Of a DNA stretch of 20,493 nucleotides, positions 14,353 through 20,493 are shown piece after piece. Both the position numbers and the translations under genes were made by a program. Positions within the stretch are counted from its first letter, which is position 1, and every line of letters starts with the position of its first letter. The stretch is from Candidatus Peribacteraceae bacterium. Its GTDB lineage: Bacteria > Patescibacteriota > Gracilibacteria > Peribacterales > Peribacteraceae. The DNA is taken from contig JAGORY010000009.1 in the NCBI GenBank assembly GCA_018062585.1, positions 1 to 20,493 on the forward strand, read 5' to 3'. Under the pieces are notes generated by a model. The model did not search any database. It was not told where the DNA came from and was given only the letters and a program-made list of their open reading frames with translations.

Positions 14353-14431
14353 GTATTGTACGTATTGTAGGTATGGTATGTGCTCCGAATACACGTACCT
14401 TACGTACCTGACCTACCTTACCTACAATACC
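14349..14431. repeat. paired, inverted 9-bp tandem repeat arrays
   Basis: First array: GTAGGTATT, GTACGTATT, GTAGGTATG (14349-14375). Second array, in inverted orientation: ACGTACCTT, ACGTACCTG, ACCTACCTT, ACCTACAAT (14393-14428). AGGTATTGTA (14351-14360) pairs perfectly with TACAATACCT (14423-14432), so the RNA can fold into a long hairpin ending 5 bases before the next ATG. It occupies the only non-overlapping junction of the glycan operon. Confidence 0.8.
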
Positions 14432-14436
14432 TCCTT

Positions 14437-15561
14437 ATGAAGACGATTCTTCTCATCAGCCCGTACTGGCAGGAAGAACACCGATGGATGGTGTCTTCCG
14501 TGAAAATGGCCGAGCTCTGGCAGCGGCTTGGCTACAAGGTCGTGGTGTTGTGCATGGGAAGATCAGCGAGCGGGAAGCGGGTAGCGGGTAGCGAGAAAAT
14601 ATCGGAAACATTGGAAATCCACCGGGTACCGGATCACTTCATTCCTGATCCGTGGAACTACGGTATTGCGTTCGGTTTTTCGGGAGCTGCAGTCACGCTC
14701 GCACGCACGCTGAAGCCGGACGTTATCGTTGTGAATAAAGTTCTGTTCTGGAGCTCCATCTCGCTCCTGCGGCTTCGCATGGCCGGTTTCAAGGTACTCC
14801 TCATCACTGATGCGCTCGTCGGTATCACGTGGTGGCCGCGTGGAACGATCGGCAAAGTTTGCGGCGCGATCTACGCCAATACCTTGGGTTGGCTTCTCCT
14901 GAAAGCTGCAACGAAAATCGTCTTCTTCCACCCGCAGCCGGAAAAAGTGTTGCGTCGTCTCGGGATCGCCAAGAAATCCATGGTCATACCAACTGGCATC
15001 GACCAAAATCGTTTCAGTACCATTCGTTCTCAGCGCACGCATAGCACTGTGACGTATGTTGGGCGTCTTGAGTCTGTAAAAGGTGTTGATGATTTCATTG
15101 CAGCTGCACTCATAGTCAGAAAAGATCATCCAACCGCAAATTTCCAAGTGGTGGGGTGGTATAAAGATAGGCATCCTTTGGTGTTATTGCATGACAGAGA
15201 TATCCGATTCACCGGACGTCAGAATGATGTAGTGAGCGTTCTGAATCAGACTGATATCTTCATCCTCCCCAGCTATGCGGAAGGTCTTAGCAATGCGCTG
15301 ATGGAAGCCATGTCCGCGGGGTGCGCCTGCATCGCGTCCGATGTCGGGGGAAATAGGTACCTGATCGAGAACGGTGTCTCGGGATTTCTTTTTCCGGCGG
15401 GTGATAGAGAGGCCTTGGCCTCACATATCCGCAGGCTTCTTGATGATCCGGTGAAGCGAGAGCAACTGGGGTTACGTGCACGCATGCGGATCGAACTGAT
15501 TTTTAGCTGGGAAAAAGTAGGGAAGCAGTACGATTCACTTTTCTCGTCTTGGAACACATGA
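14437..15561 (+). CDS. GT4 family glycosyltransferase (GT-B fold)
   Basis: The 374-residue cytoplasmic or membrane-associated protein has a GT-B layout: an N-terminal Rossmann-like domain beginning K-T-I-L-L-I-S-P-Y-W, a middle linker P-T-G-I-D (about 188-192), and a C-terminal donor domain with V-G-R-L-E-S-V-K-G. E282 and E290 form the E-x7-E motif (E-G-L-S-N-A-L-M-E), which contacts the nucleotide sugar. ATG 14437 was chosen over the upstream frame, which is made of repeat sequence. There is no Shine-Dalgarno and the start lies 5 bases after the inverted repeat arm. Codons about 44-54 are built from a heptamer repeat. The stop overlaps the next ATG. Sugar specificity is unknown. Confidence 0.92.
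   Translation: MKTILLISPYWQEEHRWMVSSVKMAELWQRLGYKVVVLCMGRSASGKRVAGSEKISETLEIHRVPDHFIPDPWNYGIAFGFSGAAVTLARTLKPDVIVVNKVLFWSSISLLRLRMAGFKVLLITDALVGITWWPRGTIGKVCGAIYANTLGWLLLKAATKIVFFHPQPEKVLRRLGIAKKSMVIPTGIDQNRFSTIRSQRTHSTVTYVGRLESVKGVDDFIAAALIVRKDHPTANFQVVGWYKDRHPLVLLHDRDIRFTGRQNDVVSVLNQTDIFILPSYAEGLSNALMEAMSAGCACIASDVGGNRYLIENGVSGFLFPAGDREALASHIRRLLDDPVKREQLGLRARMRIELIFSWEKVGKQYDSLFSSWNT
14569..14596 (+). repeat. heptamer repeat inside the GT4 coding sequence
   Basis: Four 7-mers in a row: AGCGGGA, AGCGGGT, AGCGGGT, AGCGAGA, preceded by a partial AGCG. Translated in frame they give residues around S-G-K-R-V-A-G-S-E-K, in a loop after the second beta strand of the N-terminal domain. Confidence 0.7.
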
Positions 15562-16610
15562 AGAAACTCGTCATCCTCTCGGCTTTTCTCTCGCCGTACC
15601 GTTCCGGAGCGGAGGCGATGGTGGAAGAAGTATCTGAGCGACTGTCCGGTGATTTCGATATCACGATCATGACGGCGAGACTCTCAAGGACGCTCAAAAA
15701 ACGCGATATGCTCGGGAAAAACGTGAAAGTTATTCGCGTTGGCTTCGGTAGCTCATTCGATAAATGGCTGTATCCGTTCCTCGCTCCGATGCAACTCGGT
15801 GCGTTGAAGCCTGACGTTATTCACGCGGTCCTCGAAACATTTGCGGGCCTCGCGCTTTTCTTCTCGCGCTGTCACGCACGAAAAATCCTAACCCTCCAGA
15901 CGACGAACCGGACGTTTCTCAAGAAAATAATCGTTCGCTACCCCGATACAGTGACCGCCATCAGTACGGATCTCGTTCGCATTGCCGCAGAACTCGGCCG
16001 CCCAGACGCGATTCTCATCCCCAACGGTATCGATCTTTCGGCTCTGAAAGCGGCGCGACGTACGACTGCCAAAGATTCGCACTGCGTGCTCTTCGTCGGG
16101 CGCTTAGAGCCGATGAAGGGTACCGATACGCTGCTTCGTGCGTTCGCCAAAGCGATCAAAGGCTTAGATCCGGGAGTCCATCTTCGGATCGTCGGCGGCG
16201 GATCGCTCCTCTCTTCGCTGCAGGCTCTCGCTCGTGAACTCGAGATCGACCATCGAGTGAAGTTCACTGGCCGTGTCACGGGCCCAGAGCTCTTCACCGA
16301 GTACGCAAAGGCTGAAATTTTCGTGGGACTCTCCAGGAGTGAGGCGCTTGGGAATGTCTTTCTGGAAGCACAAGGAGCCGGATGCGCAGTGCTCGCAACG
16401 AACGTTGGCGGTATCCCCGATATTGTGCACCATGAGCAGACAGGCATCCTCGTTCCCTCTGACGACATCGATGCCGCGGCTGCAGAACTACGTCGCTTAC
16501 TCACGGACGCGCCGCTTCGCGCGAGGCTTTCCATTGCCGCTGAAAAGAACGCCGAAGCGTACGGCTGGGACGGGGTTGCGGCGAAGTACAGGGAAATTAT
16601 CCACGGCTAA
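15558..16610 (+). CDS. GT4 family glycosyltransferase (GT-B fold)
   Basis: The 350-residue product is the last gene of the glycan operon. It opens K-K-L-V-I-L-S-A-F-L-S-P-Y-R-S-G-A-E, a GT-B glycine/acid loop. I-P-N-G-I-D lies near 154-159, V-G-R-L-E-P-M-K-G-T-D near 179-189, and E262/E270 form E-x7-E (E-A-L-G-N-V-F-L-E). ATG 15558 overlaps the preceding stop (ATGA); TTG 15549 was rejected for that reason. It differs clearly from the preceding GT4, so the two probably add different sugars. Its stop overlaps by 4 bases with the stop of the convergent DUF35-kinase gene, and no terminator lies between them. Confidence 0.93.
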   Translation: MKKLVILSAFLSPYRSGAEAMVEEVSERLSGDFDITIMTARLSRTLKKRDMLGKNVKVIRVGFGSSFDKWLYPFLAPMQLGALKPDVIHAVLETFAGLALFFSRCHARKILTLQTTNRTFLKKIIVRYPDTVTAISTDLVRIAAELGRPDAILIPNGIDLSALKAARRTTAKDSHCVLFVGRLEPMKGTDTLLRAFAKAIKGLDPGVHLRIVGGGSLLSSLQALARELEIDHRVKFTGRVTGPELFTEYAKAEIFVGLSRSEALGNVFLEAQGAGCAVLATNVGGIPDIVHHEQTGILVPSDDIDAAAAELRRLLTDAPLRARLSIAAEKNAEAYGWDGVAAKYREIIHG

Positions 16611-17521
16611 TTGCCCACCTTCACGAGCTCACGGATCGACTCGACGCACGTCCCTAGTTCGTCATTGACGAGCATGTGATCGAAAAGATGCGCGTGATCC
16701 GTGAATGCCTTGAGGTCGGCTTCCGCGATCTTGAGGCGCTCCACGATCTGTTCTTCGGTGTCGCGGCCACGGGTGCGGAGTCTGTGGAGCAGTGCCGAGA
16801 GCATGAGGCGCTTACTTTTCCCCGGAGGTAAGAGGCCGCAGCTCAAGACCGCACGACGTCCGAGGGATTCCACCAAGCCTTTGAGGAGATTGATCTCGGT
16901 CACGACGATCGGGAGCTTTCCTTTTTTCCAGATTGCTTCGATGTCTTTTCGGCGGTAGCCGTAATACCGAAGCTCGCTTGCGGACGGCATGTGTGTCCAG
17001 CTCACGATCTCTTTCTGAGCAACGAGCGCATCGAACTGGTGTTTGCTGACATGGACGTACGGTTCTGTATCGGACTTCTTAGGCGAACGCGTCGTGACGA
17101 TCGGCACCTGTTCGGCGTAGGACCGAAACATCGTCATGAGTTGCTTAGCGATCGTCGTCTTGCCGACACCCGATGGACCCGAGACTGCGAGCACGTACGA
17201 CGTGATCGTAAAGGCGGGAGCGGTCTTCTTCTCGACGACTTCGTACTTCAAGTCATTCACGAGAAGCCCGTTGTCCATCGTCCTGATGCGGCGCATGTGG
17301 GGAAGAACGGTATCGCCGATCGAAGGTGCGGCGCTGTCTCTCGTGAGCTGCGCCATCACTTTCGTGCCGTCCTGGAGCCGGATAAGAGCGACAGAGTACG
17401 GTTCCGAGCCAAAGCCCGAAGGCGGATGCCTGACGACCGTGAAACTTTCGATGACGCCCGGCTGCAATCTCGCAGTTTCGAGTTCTTTGATGCGCCGATG
17501 GAGAGCGGGGATGCGGTCCAA
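16607..17521 (-). CDS. DUF35-type OB-fold fused to guanylate-kinase-like P-loop domain
   Basis: This 304-residue protein follows the thiolase gene. Residues 1-20 form a charged helix. Residues 23-97 match the DUF35 OB-fold (E-S-F-T-V-V-R-H-P-P-S-G-F, then P-Y-S-V-A-L-I-R-L). No cysteines precede it, so the usual DUF35 zinc ribbon is missing. Residues 110-300 resemble guanylate kinase: P-loop G-P-S-G-V-G-K-T (115-122), T-T-R (143-145), Y-Y-G-Y-R (186-190) and R-G-R-D-T-E-E-Q-I-V-E-R-L (251-263). GMP-binding positions differ: K where the second Arg of TTRxxR is expected, and no clear Glu before YYG. In archaea DUF35 bridges thiolase and HMG-CoA synthase. The kinase substrate is unknown. The start must be TTG 17521, since a stop lies four codons upstream with no other start between. 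Confidence 0.85.
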   Translation of the reverse strand: MDRIPALHRRIKELETARLQPGVIESFTVVRHPPSGFGSEPYSVALIRLQDGTKVMAQLTRDSAAPSIGDTVLPHMRRIRTMDNGLLVNDLKYEVVEKKTAPAFTITSYVLAVSGPSGVGKTTIAKQLMTMFRSYAEQVPIVTTRSPKKSDTEPYVHVSKHQFDALVAQKEIVSWTHMPSASELRYYGYRRKDIEAIWKKGKLPIVVTEINLLKGLVESLGRRAVLSCGLLPPGKSKRLMLSALLHRLRTRGRDTEEQIVERLKIAEADLKAFTDHAHLFDHMLVNDELGTCVESIRELVKVGN

Positions 17522-17526
17522 AACGA

Positions 17527-17561
17527 GTGGTTAGTGGTTAGTACGTAGTGGTTAGTTGATT
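17527..17561. repeat. 7-bp tandem repeat (GTGGTTA type) at the thiolase/DUF35 junction
   Basis: Five 7-mers on the plus strand: GTGGTTA, GTGGTTA, GTACGTA, GTGGTTA, GTTGATT. The array includes the thiolase stop codon and ends 5 bases before the TTG start of the fusion gene. Confidence 0.75.
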
Positions 17562-18694
17562 GATTCGAGCAGATGCACGGTACATGTGGCACCCACTCCT
17601 CCCAAGTTGTGAGCCAGTGCGCGCTTTACGTCCGGAATCTGGTTGTTGGCGGTTCCTGAGAGCTGCTTGAAGCAATCGAGAATCTGCTTTACCCCCGTCG
17701 CGCCGATCGGGTGTCCGCAGGCCTTGAGGCCGCCACTCATGTTGATCGGGAGTGCTCCGTCGAGCGAGGCATCACCTTGGCGAAAAATACGGATGGCGTC
17801 ACCTTCTTCGGCGTACCCTAAGTCTTCAAGATGGATGAGAGTTGCGATACTGAAGCAGTCATGAAGTTCCATGGCATCGATGGAGTTTTTGTCCCAGCCG
17901 GATTCACTGAGCGCGCGGACGAATGCAGTGCGAGTACTGACAAACGACGTAAGACTTTCGCGTTCGGTGAGGCTCAAGGATTCACTCGCAAGCTGCGATG
18001 CCGCGATGCGCACACCGGACTCGCGCTTCGTCGAGAGGATGAGTGCGGCTGCCCCGTCCGAGATGGGGGAGCAGTCGAGGAGCCGTAGAGGATCTGCGAT
18101 GAGCGGACTCTTCGAGATTGTTGCGGCGGGGATCTCTTTCCTGAATTGGGCGTAGGGATTCTTCACCGCAGCCTTATGTGAGTTTTCCGAGACGAGGCTT
18201 AAGTCTTCACGCTTCAGGCCATACCTGTGCATGTACGCGGCTGCCGAGAGCGCGAAGATGGACGGGAACGTGAGGCCAGCAGGCGCGTCTTTCTCGGCAT
18301 CTCCGGCACGCATGAGCGCACTGGTGACAATATCTGTTGCGACATCGGTGAGTTTTTCGGCACCGAGAACAAGCACGGTTTCGGCTTTACCACTCTCCAG
18401 AAACGCGCACGCGGTGTGGACCGCAAGACCGCCCGAAGCGCATGCTGCTTCCACGCGGAGAGAAGGCGGGCGATGCGGAAGCATCCCGCTGGCCAGTGTT
18501 CCAAGATGAGCCTGCTCCGCCGTTTCTCCTCCGACCATGTTGCCGATGACCACGCAGTCGATGTCAGTCGGCAGAATGCCGGTCGTCGCGATGGCACCGT
18601 CCATCGCTTCGCGGATAAGATCCGACAGCGATTTGTTCCAGAGCTCACCAAACTTGGTCTGAGCTCCCCCGAGGACGTACACAGTCTCGCGCAT
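17552..18694 (-). CDS. thiolase, SCP-x/archaeal acetoacetyl-CoA thiolase type
   Basis: The 380-residue product probably condenses two acetyl-CoA to acetoacetyl-CoA, the first step of the mevalonate pathway. Nucleophile C85 lies in E-A-A-C-A-S-G. The SCP-x/archaeal type H-D-C-F motif is at 278-281, and C326-G-H-P-I-G-A-T-G ends the active site. The form with H-D-C-F rather than N-E-A-F is the one found beside archaeal HMG-CoA synthase and DUF35. The start follows the family (M-R-E-T-V-Y-V-L-G); a TAAAAT box is 12 bases upstream. HMG-CoA synthase precedes it by 114 bases and the DUF35-kinase follows after 30. A role in fatty-acid degradation is less likely here because no beta-oxidation genes are nearby. 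Confidence 0.93.
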   Translation of the reverse strand: MRETVYVLGGAQTKFGELWNKSLSDLIREAMDGAIATTGILPTDIDCVVIGNMVGGETAEQAHLGTLASGMLPHRPPSLRVEAACASGGLAVHTACAFLESGKAETVLVLGAEKLTDVATDIVTSALMRAGDAEKDAPAGLTFPSIFALSAAAYMHRYGLKREDLSLVSENSHKAAVKNPYAQFRKEIPAATISKSPLIADPLRLLDCSPISDGAAALILSTKRESGVRIAASQLASESLSLTERESLTSFVSTRTAFVRALSESGWDKNSIDAMELHDCFSIATLIHLEDLGYAEEGDAIRIFRQGDASLDGALPINMSGGLKACGHPIGATGVKQILDCFKQLSGTANNQIPDVKRALAHNLGGVGATCTVHLLESIN

Positions 18695-18706
18695 AAAGAC
18701 CGCGGT

Positions 18707-18712
18707 ATTTTA
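18707..18712 (-). promoter_or_regulatory. candidate thiolase -10 box
   Basis: TAAAAT on the minus strand, 12 bases before ATG 18694. No good -35. Confidence 0.35.
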
Positions 18713-18746
18713 CACGAACAAGCTGTCGCGTACGTAGTACCATGCA

Positions 18747-18760
18747 TCATTTTTCATTTC
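18747..18760. repeat. two-unit AAAATGA heptamer trace
   Basis: Minus strand GAAATGA-AAAATGA, the same unit as at 8955-8989, within the 114-base gap between HMG-CoA synthase and thiolase. Confidence 0.4.
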
Positions 18761-18808
18761 CTGCAAATAAGGGCACTTTTTTTCGACGCGCGAGGTACGT
18801 ATTTCCTT

Positions 18809-19837
18809 TTACGCTTCCAACACCTTCGCGGACTGCAAGTACTCACCATAATTCAGGCGCTTCAGGTCTTTCTTTGTGATCGGGAGAGGGACGCCATCCT
18901 TCACCATTGTGAGGACGAAGGCGTCGGCTCCGGAACCTGAACCGTAGGACACCATGAGGATGCGCTCGTCTTTCTTTGCTTTTTCGAGAACGAAGCTGAG
19001 GCCGAGGGGTGAGCAGGCGGAGTATGTATTGCCGACCGTCGGAACGATGAAGCCATGTTCCAGCTGCTTGTCGGTGAAGCCCAGTTTTTTCGCGGCTTGC
19101 AGTGGGAATTTGGCGTTCGGCATGTGGAGGACGACGTGATCGAAATCTTCGGGCTTCAGATGGACGCGCTCCATCATCGCTGTGGCTGCTGTTTCGATGT
19201 GATGGAAGTACGCGGGCTCACCGGTGAAGCGTCCGGCATGCGACGGATGCTTGTTCTGCGTGCCGCGCCAGAAATCCGGCGTGTCCGTCGTGTACGAAAG
19301 AGTGGCGTCGATGCGACACAGTCCGGGATTTTTCTTGGTCGGCATCCCGATGAGAAATGCAGCGGCTCCGGCTGCGGCCGAATACTCAAGCGCGTCGCCC
19401 GGTTTGCTCTGCGCAGTGTCGGCGCCGATCGCGAGGCCGGTGCGAATCTGTTTGCTCTTGGCCATCGCAGCGACGATTTGGATCGCGGCGGTTCCGGCTT
19501 TGCATGCGAACTCAAGGTCGGCGGCGTGACAGAATTTGTTGAGCTGCAGCGCACTCACGAGCATGCCGCTTGTGGGCTTCACCGCGTAGGGGTGGCTTTC
19601 GGAACCGACGTACACCGCATCGACCGACTTCGGATCAGCATCACCGGTCTCGAGTGCCATTTTCGCGGCTTCCCACGCGAGCGTGAACGTATCTTCGTCC
19701 GAAGAAGCCACCGCTTTCTCGATGATGCCGAGGCCATCAGCCTGTTCCGTACCCCGTTTCCAATGCGCCGCAATCGTTTTGGCTTCGATGCGGTTATCCG
19801 GAATGTATCTGCCGAAAGAGAGGATGGTCGCTTTCAT
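18809..19837 (-). CDS. mvaS: hydroxymethylglutaryl-CoA synthase, archaeal type
   Basis: The 342-residue product joins acetyl-CoA and acetoacetyl-CoA to HMG-CoA. The catalytic triad is visible: E80 in G-S-E-S-H-P-Y-A, C112 in E-F-A-C-K-A-G-T, and H238 in H-M-P-N-A-K-F-P. The length (about 345-350 in archaea, against about 390 or more in Firmicutes and eukaryotes) and the K-P-T-S and F-P-L-Q-A-A-K-K-L-G-F segments fit the archaeal class, which works in complex with thiolase and DUF35. ATG 19837 was chosen: it starts M-K-A-T-I-L-S-F-G-R-Y-I-P, and TGTTATACT lies 10 bases upstream. The 63-residue upstream extension overlaps the reductase gene and was rejected. Confidence 0.95.
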   Translation of the reverse strand: MKATILSFGRYIPDNRIEAKTIAAHWKRGTEQADGLGIIEKAVASSDEDTFTLAWEAAKMALETGDADPKSVDAVYVGSESHPYAVKPTSGMLVSALQLNKFCHAADLEFACKAGTAAIQIVAAMAKSKQIRTGLAIGADTAQSKPGDALEYSAAAGAAAFLIGMPTKKNPGLCRIDATLSYTTDTPDFWRGTQNKHPSHAGRFTGEPAYFHHIETAATAMMERVHLKPEDFDHVVLHMPNAKFPLQAAKKLGFTDKQLEHGFIVPTVGNTYSACSPLGLSFVLEKAKKDERILMVSYGSGSGADAFVLTMVKDGVPLPITKKDLKRLNYGEYLQSAKVLEA

Positions 19838-19847
19838 GTGAGCGGAC

Positions 19848-19853
19848 AGTATA
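19848..19853 (-). promoter_or_regulatory. extended -10 for HMG-CoA synthase
   Basis: Minus strand TGTTATACT (TGn plus TATACT), in the 32-base gap after the reductase gene and 10 bases before ATG 19837. Predicted leader of about 3 bases. Confidence 0.5.
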
Positions 19854-19869
19854 ACAGACGTTCCGGCCG

Positions 19870-20493
19870 TCAGCGCGCGAGTGTCTTGTGGCTGCTTGCA
19901 AGCGAATGGCTTGCCTGTGCCGCAAGGAGCGATACTTCGCCCGCTAGCACTGCGGCTGCGATGCTTTCGGCGAGTTGCTGTTTCTGCTTCAGGCCCGATT
20001 TCGTTTTGAGCATCATCTCGCGGCAAGTGCTTTGGGCTGGGAGCATCGTTCCTCCGCCGTGCGTACCGACGATGATCGCCGGCAAGCGGACCTGCACCTT
20101 GAGTCCGGTCTGCGTCTGTTCTACCTCGGTATCTGCAAGCGAACCTTCTACCGTGTGCGCGATGTCCTGACCGGTTGCTAGGTACAGAGCCGCGACGATG
20201 TTGGCGGCGTGAAGATTTTTACCGAGTGCACCCGCGATTTCGGAGCCGGCTTTCAGTTTGGCGTTCGCCACATTCATCATCGCTTCGGGCGTGGACTTCA
20301 GTACGTCTTCGATGACTTCCTTCGAGAGCGCTGTACTGACGATGACTTCGTATCCGCGGCCGAGGTCGTGCGTACGTCTACTTGGCTTCTTGTCGGAATC
20401 CACGTTGCCTGCGATCGTGATGCACTTCACGCCGTCGAGCTTGGCGGTCACAAAGTCCGCGATCGCCTGCGCACCGATCGTGATCATGTTCAT
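19870..20493 (-). CDS. hmgA: HMG-CoA reductase, class I, C-terminal part
   Basis: The visible 207 residues are the C-terminal half of HMG-CoA reductase, which reduces HMG-CoA to mevalonate with NADPH; the gene runs off the window. The methionine at the edge belongs to the conserved N-M-I-T-I-G segment and is not the start. Catalytic residues in this half are all seen: K35 in D-S-D-K-K-P-S, D110 in A-T-G-Q-D-I-A, and H202 in S-S-H-K. N-L-H-A-A-N-I-V-A-A and V-G-T-H-G-G-G-T-M-L-P are also typical. The D-K-K-P motif marks class I (archaeal/eukaryotic type) rather than the class II form of many bacteria. It is first of the visible mevalonate genes, 32 bases before mvaS. Confidence 0.95.
   Translation of the reverse strand: MNMITIGAQAIADFVTAKLDGVKCITIAGNVDSDKKPSRRTHDLGRGYEVIVSTALSKEVIEDVLKSTPEAMMNVANAKLKAGSEIAGALGKNLHAANIVAALYLATGQDIAHTVEGSLADTEVEQTQTGLKVQVRLPAIIVGTHGGGTMLPAQSTCREMMLKTKSGLKQKQQLAESIAAAVLAGEVSLLAAQASHSLASSHKTLAR

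Noticed and set aside
18227..18940. 237-codon plus-strand open frame
   Set aside because: Antisense to thiolase and the end of mvaS; no recognisable motif.
19838..20026. N-terminal extension of HMG-CoA synthase by 63 residues
   Set aside because: It overlaps the reductase coding sequence, is Arg-rich without homology, and would bury the TGTTATACT promoter.
19055..20170. 371-codon plus-strand open frame
   Set aside because: It lies antisense to HMG-CoA synthase and reductase, which have full catalytic motifs. The translation is Arg/Cys-rich without domains, as expected from GC-rich antisense frames.

Overview
This window looks like chromosomal DNA from a member of the Candidate Phyla Radiation (Patescibacteria), plausibly Peregrinibacteria or Peribacteria. 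That placement is inference. It rests on the tight gene packing, the minimal SufS/SufU iron-sulfur system, an upper mevalonate pathway of archaeal type, several membrane glycosyltransferases, and -10-like boxes lying directly upstream of start codons that lack Shine-Dalgarno sequences. TGA is used as an ordinary stop codon, which argues against the UGA-recoded Gracilibacteria and Absconditabacteria. No phage, insertion sequence or CRISPR array was seen.

Layout. At the left edge an M16-like peptidase gene (minus, start only) diverges from rpmH (bL34), which is followed by a small membrane protein gene. A PduO-type cobalamin adenosyltransferase gene and pheT run on the minus strand. They are followed by a small cysteine-rich membrane protein gene, tRNA-Ser(GGA), a 311-bp intergenic stretch full of palindromes, and a GT-C type membrane protein with an N-terminal extracytoplasmic beta-sandwich-like domain. 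A bidirectional terminator separates this from minus-strand genes for a DUF4383-like membrane protein, bL28 and a lipoprotein MsrB. An M50 (site-2 protease-like) gene points the other way, towards tRNA-Thr(GGT), sufU and sufS on the minus strand.

From 10314 to 16610 lies a plus-strand glycan operon. It encodes a 1001-residue GT-C-like membrane protein, a DPM1-like GT2, a DUF2304 protein and two GT4 glycosyltransferases. Three of the four junctions are ATGA stop/start overlaps. The fourth carries an inverted pair of 9-bp repeat arrays.

From 20493 down to 16607 the minus strand carries an upper mevalonate cluster: HMG-CoA reductase (cut by the window end), archaeal-type HMG-CoA synthase, a SCP-x/archaeal-type thiolase, and a protein that fuses a DUF35-type OB-fold to a guanylate-kinase-like P-loop domain. 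In archaea a stand-alone DUF35 protein scaffolds the thiolase/HMG-CoA synthase complex. The fusion here, which also lacks the DUF35 zinc ribbon, is the most unusual thing in the window. The two clusters converge with overlapping stop codons. They may be linked in function: mevalonate supplies the polyprenyl phosphate that GT-C and DPM1-like enzymes use as sugar carrier.

A second recurring theme is short-period degenerate tandem repeats: period 7 at 8955, 14569, 17527 and, as a two-unit trace, 18747; period 9 at 14349-14431. They sit at gene junctions, and in one case inside a coding sequence.
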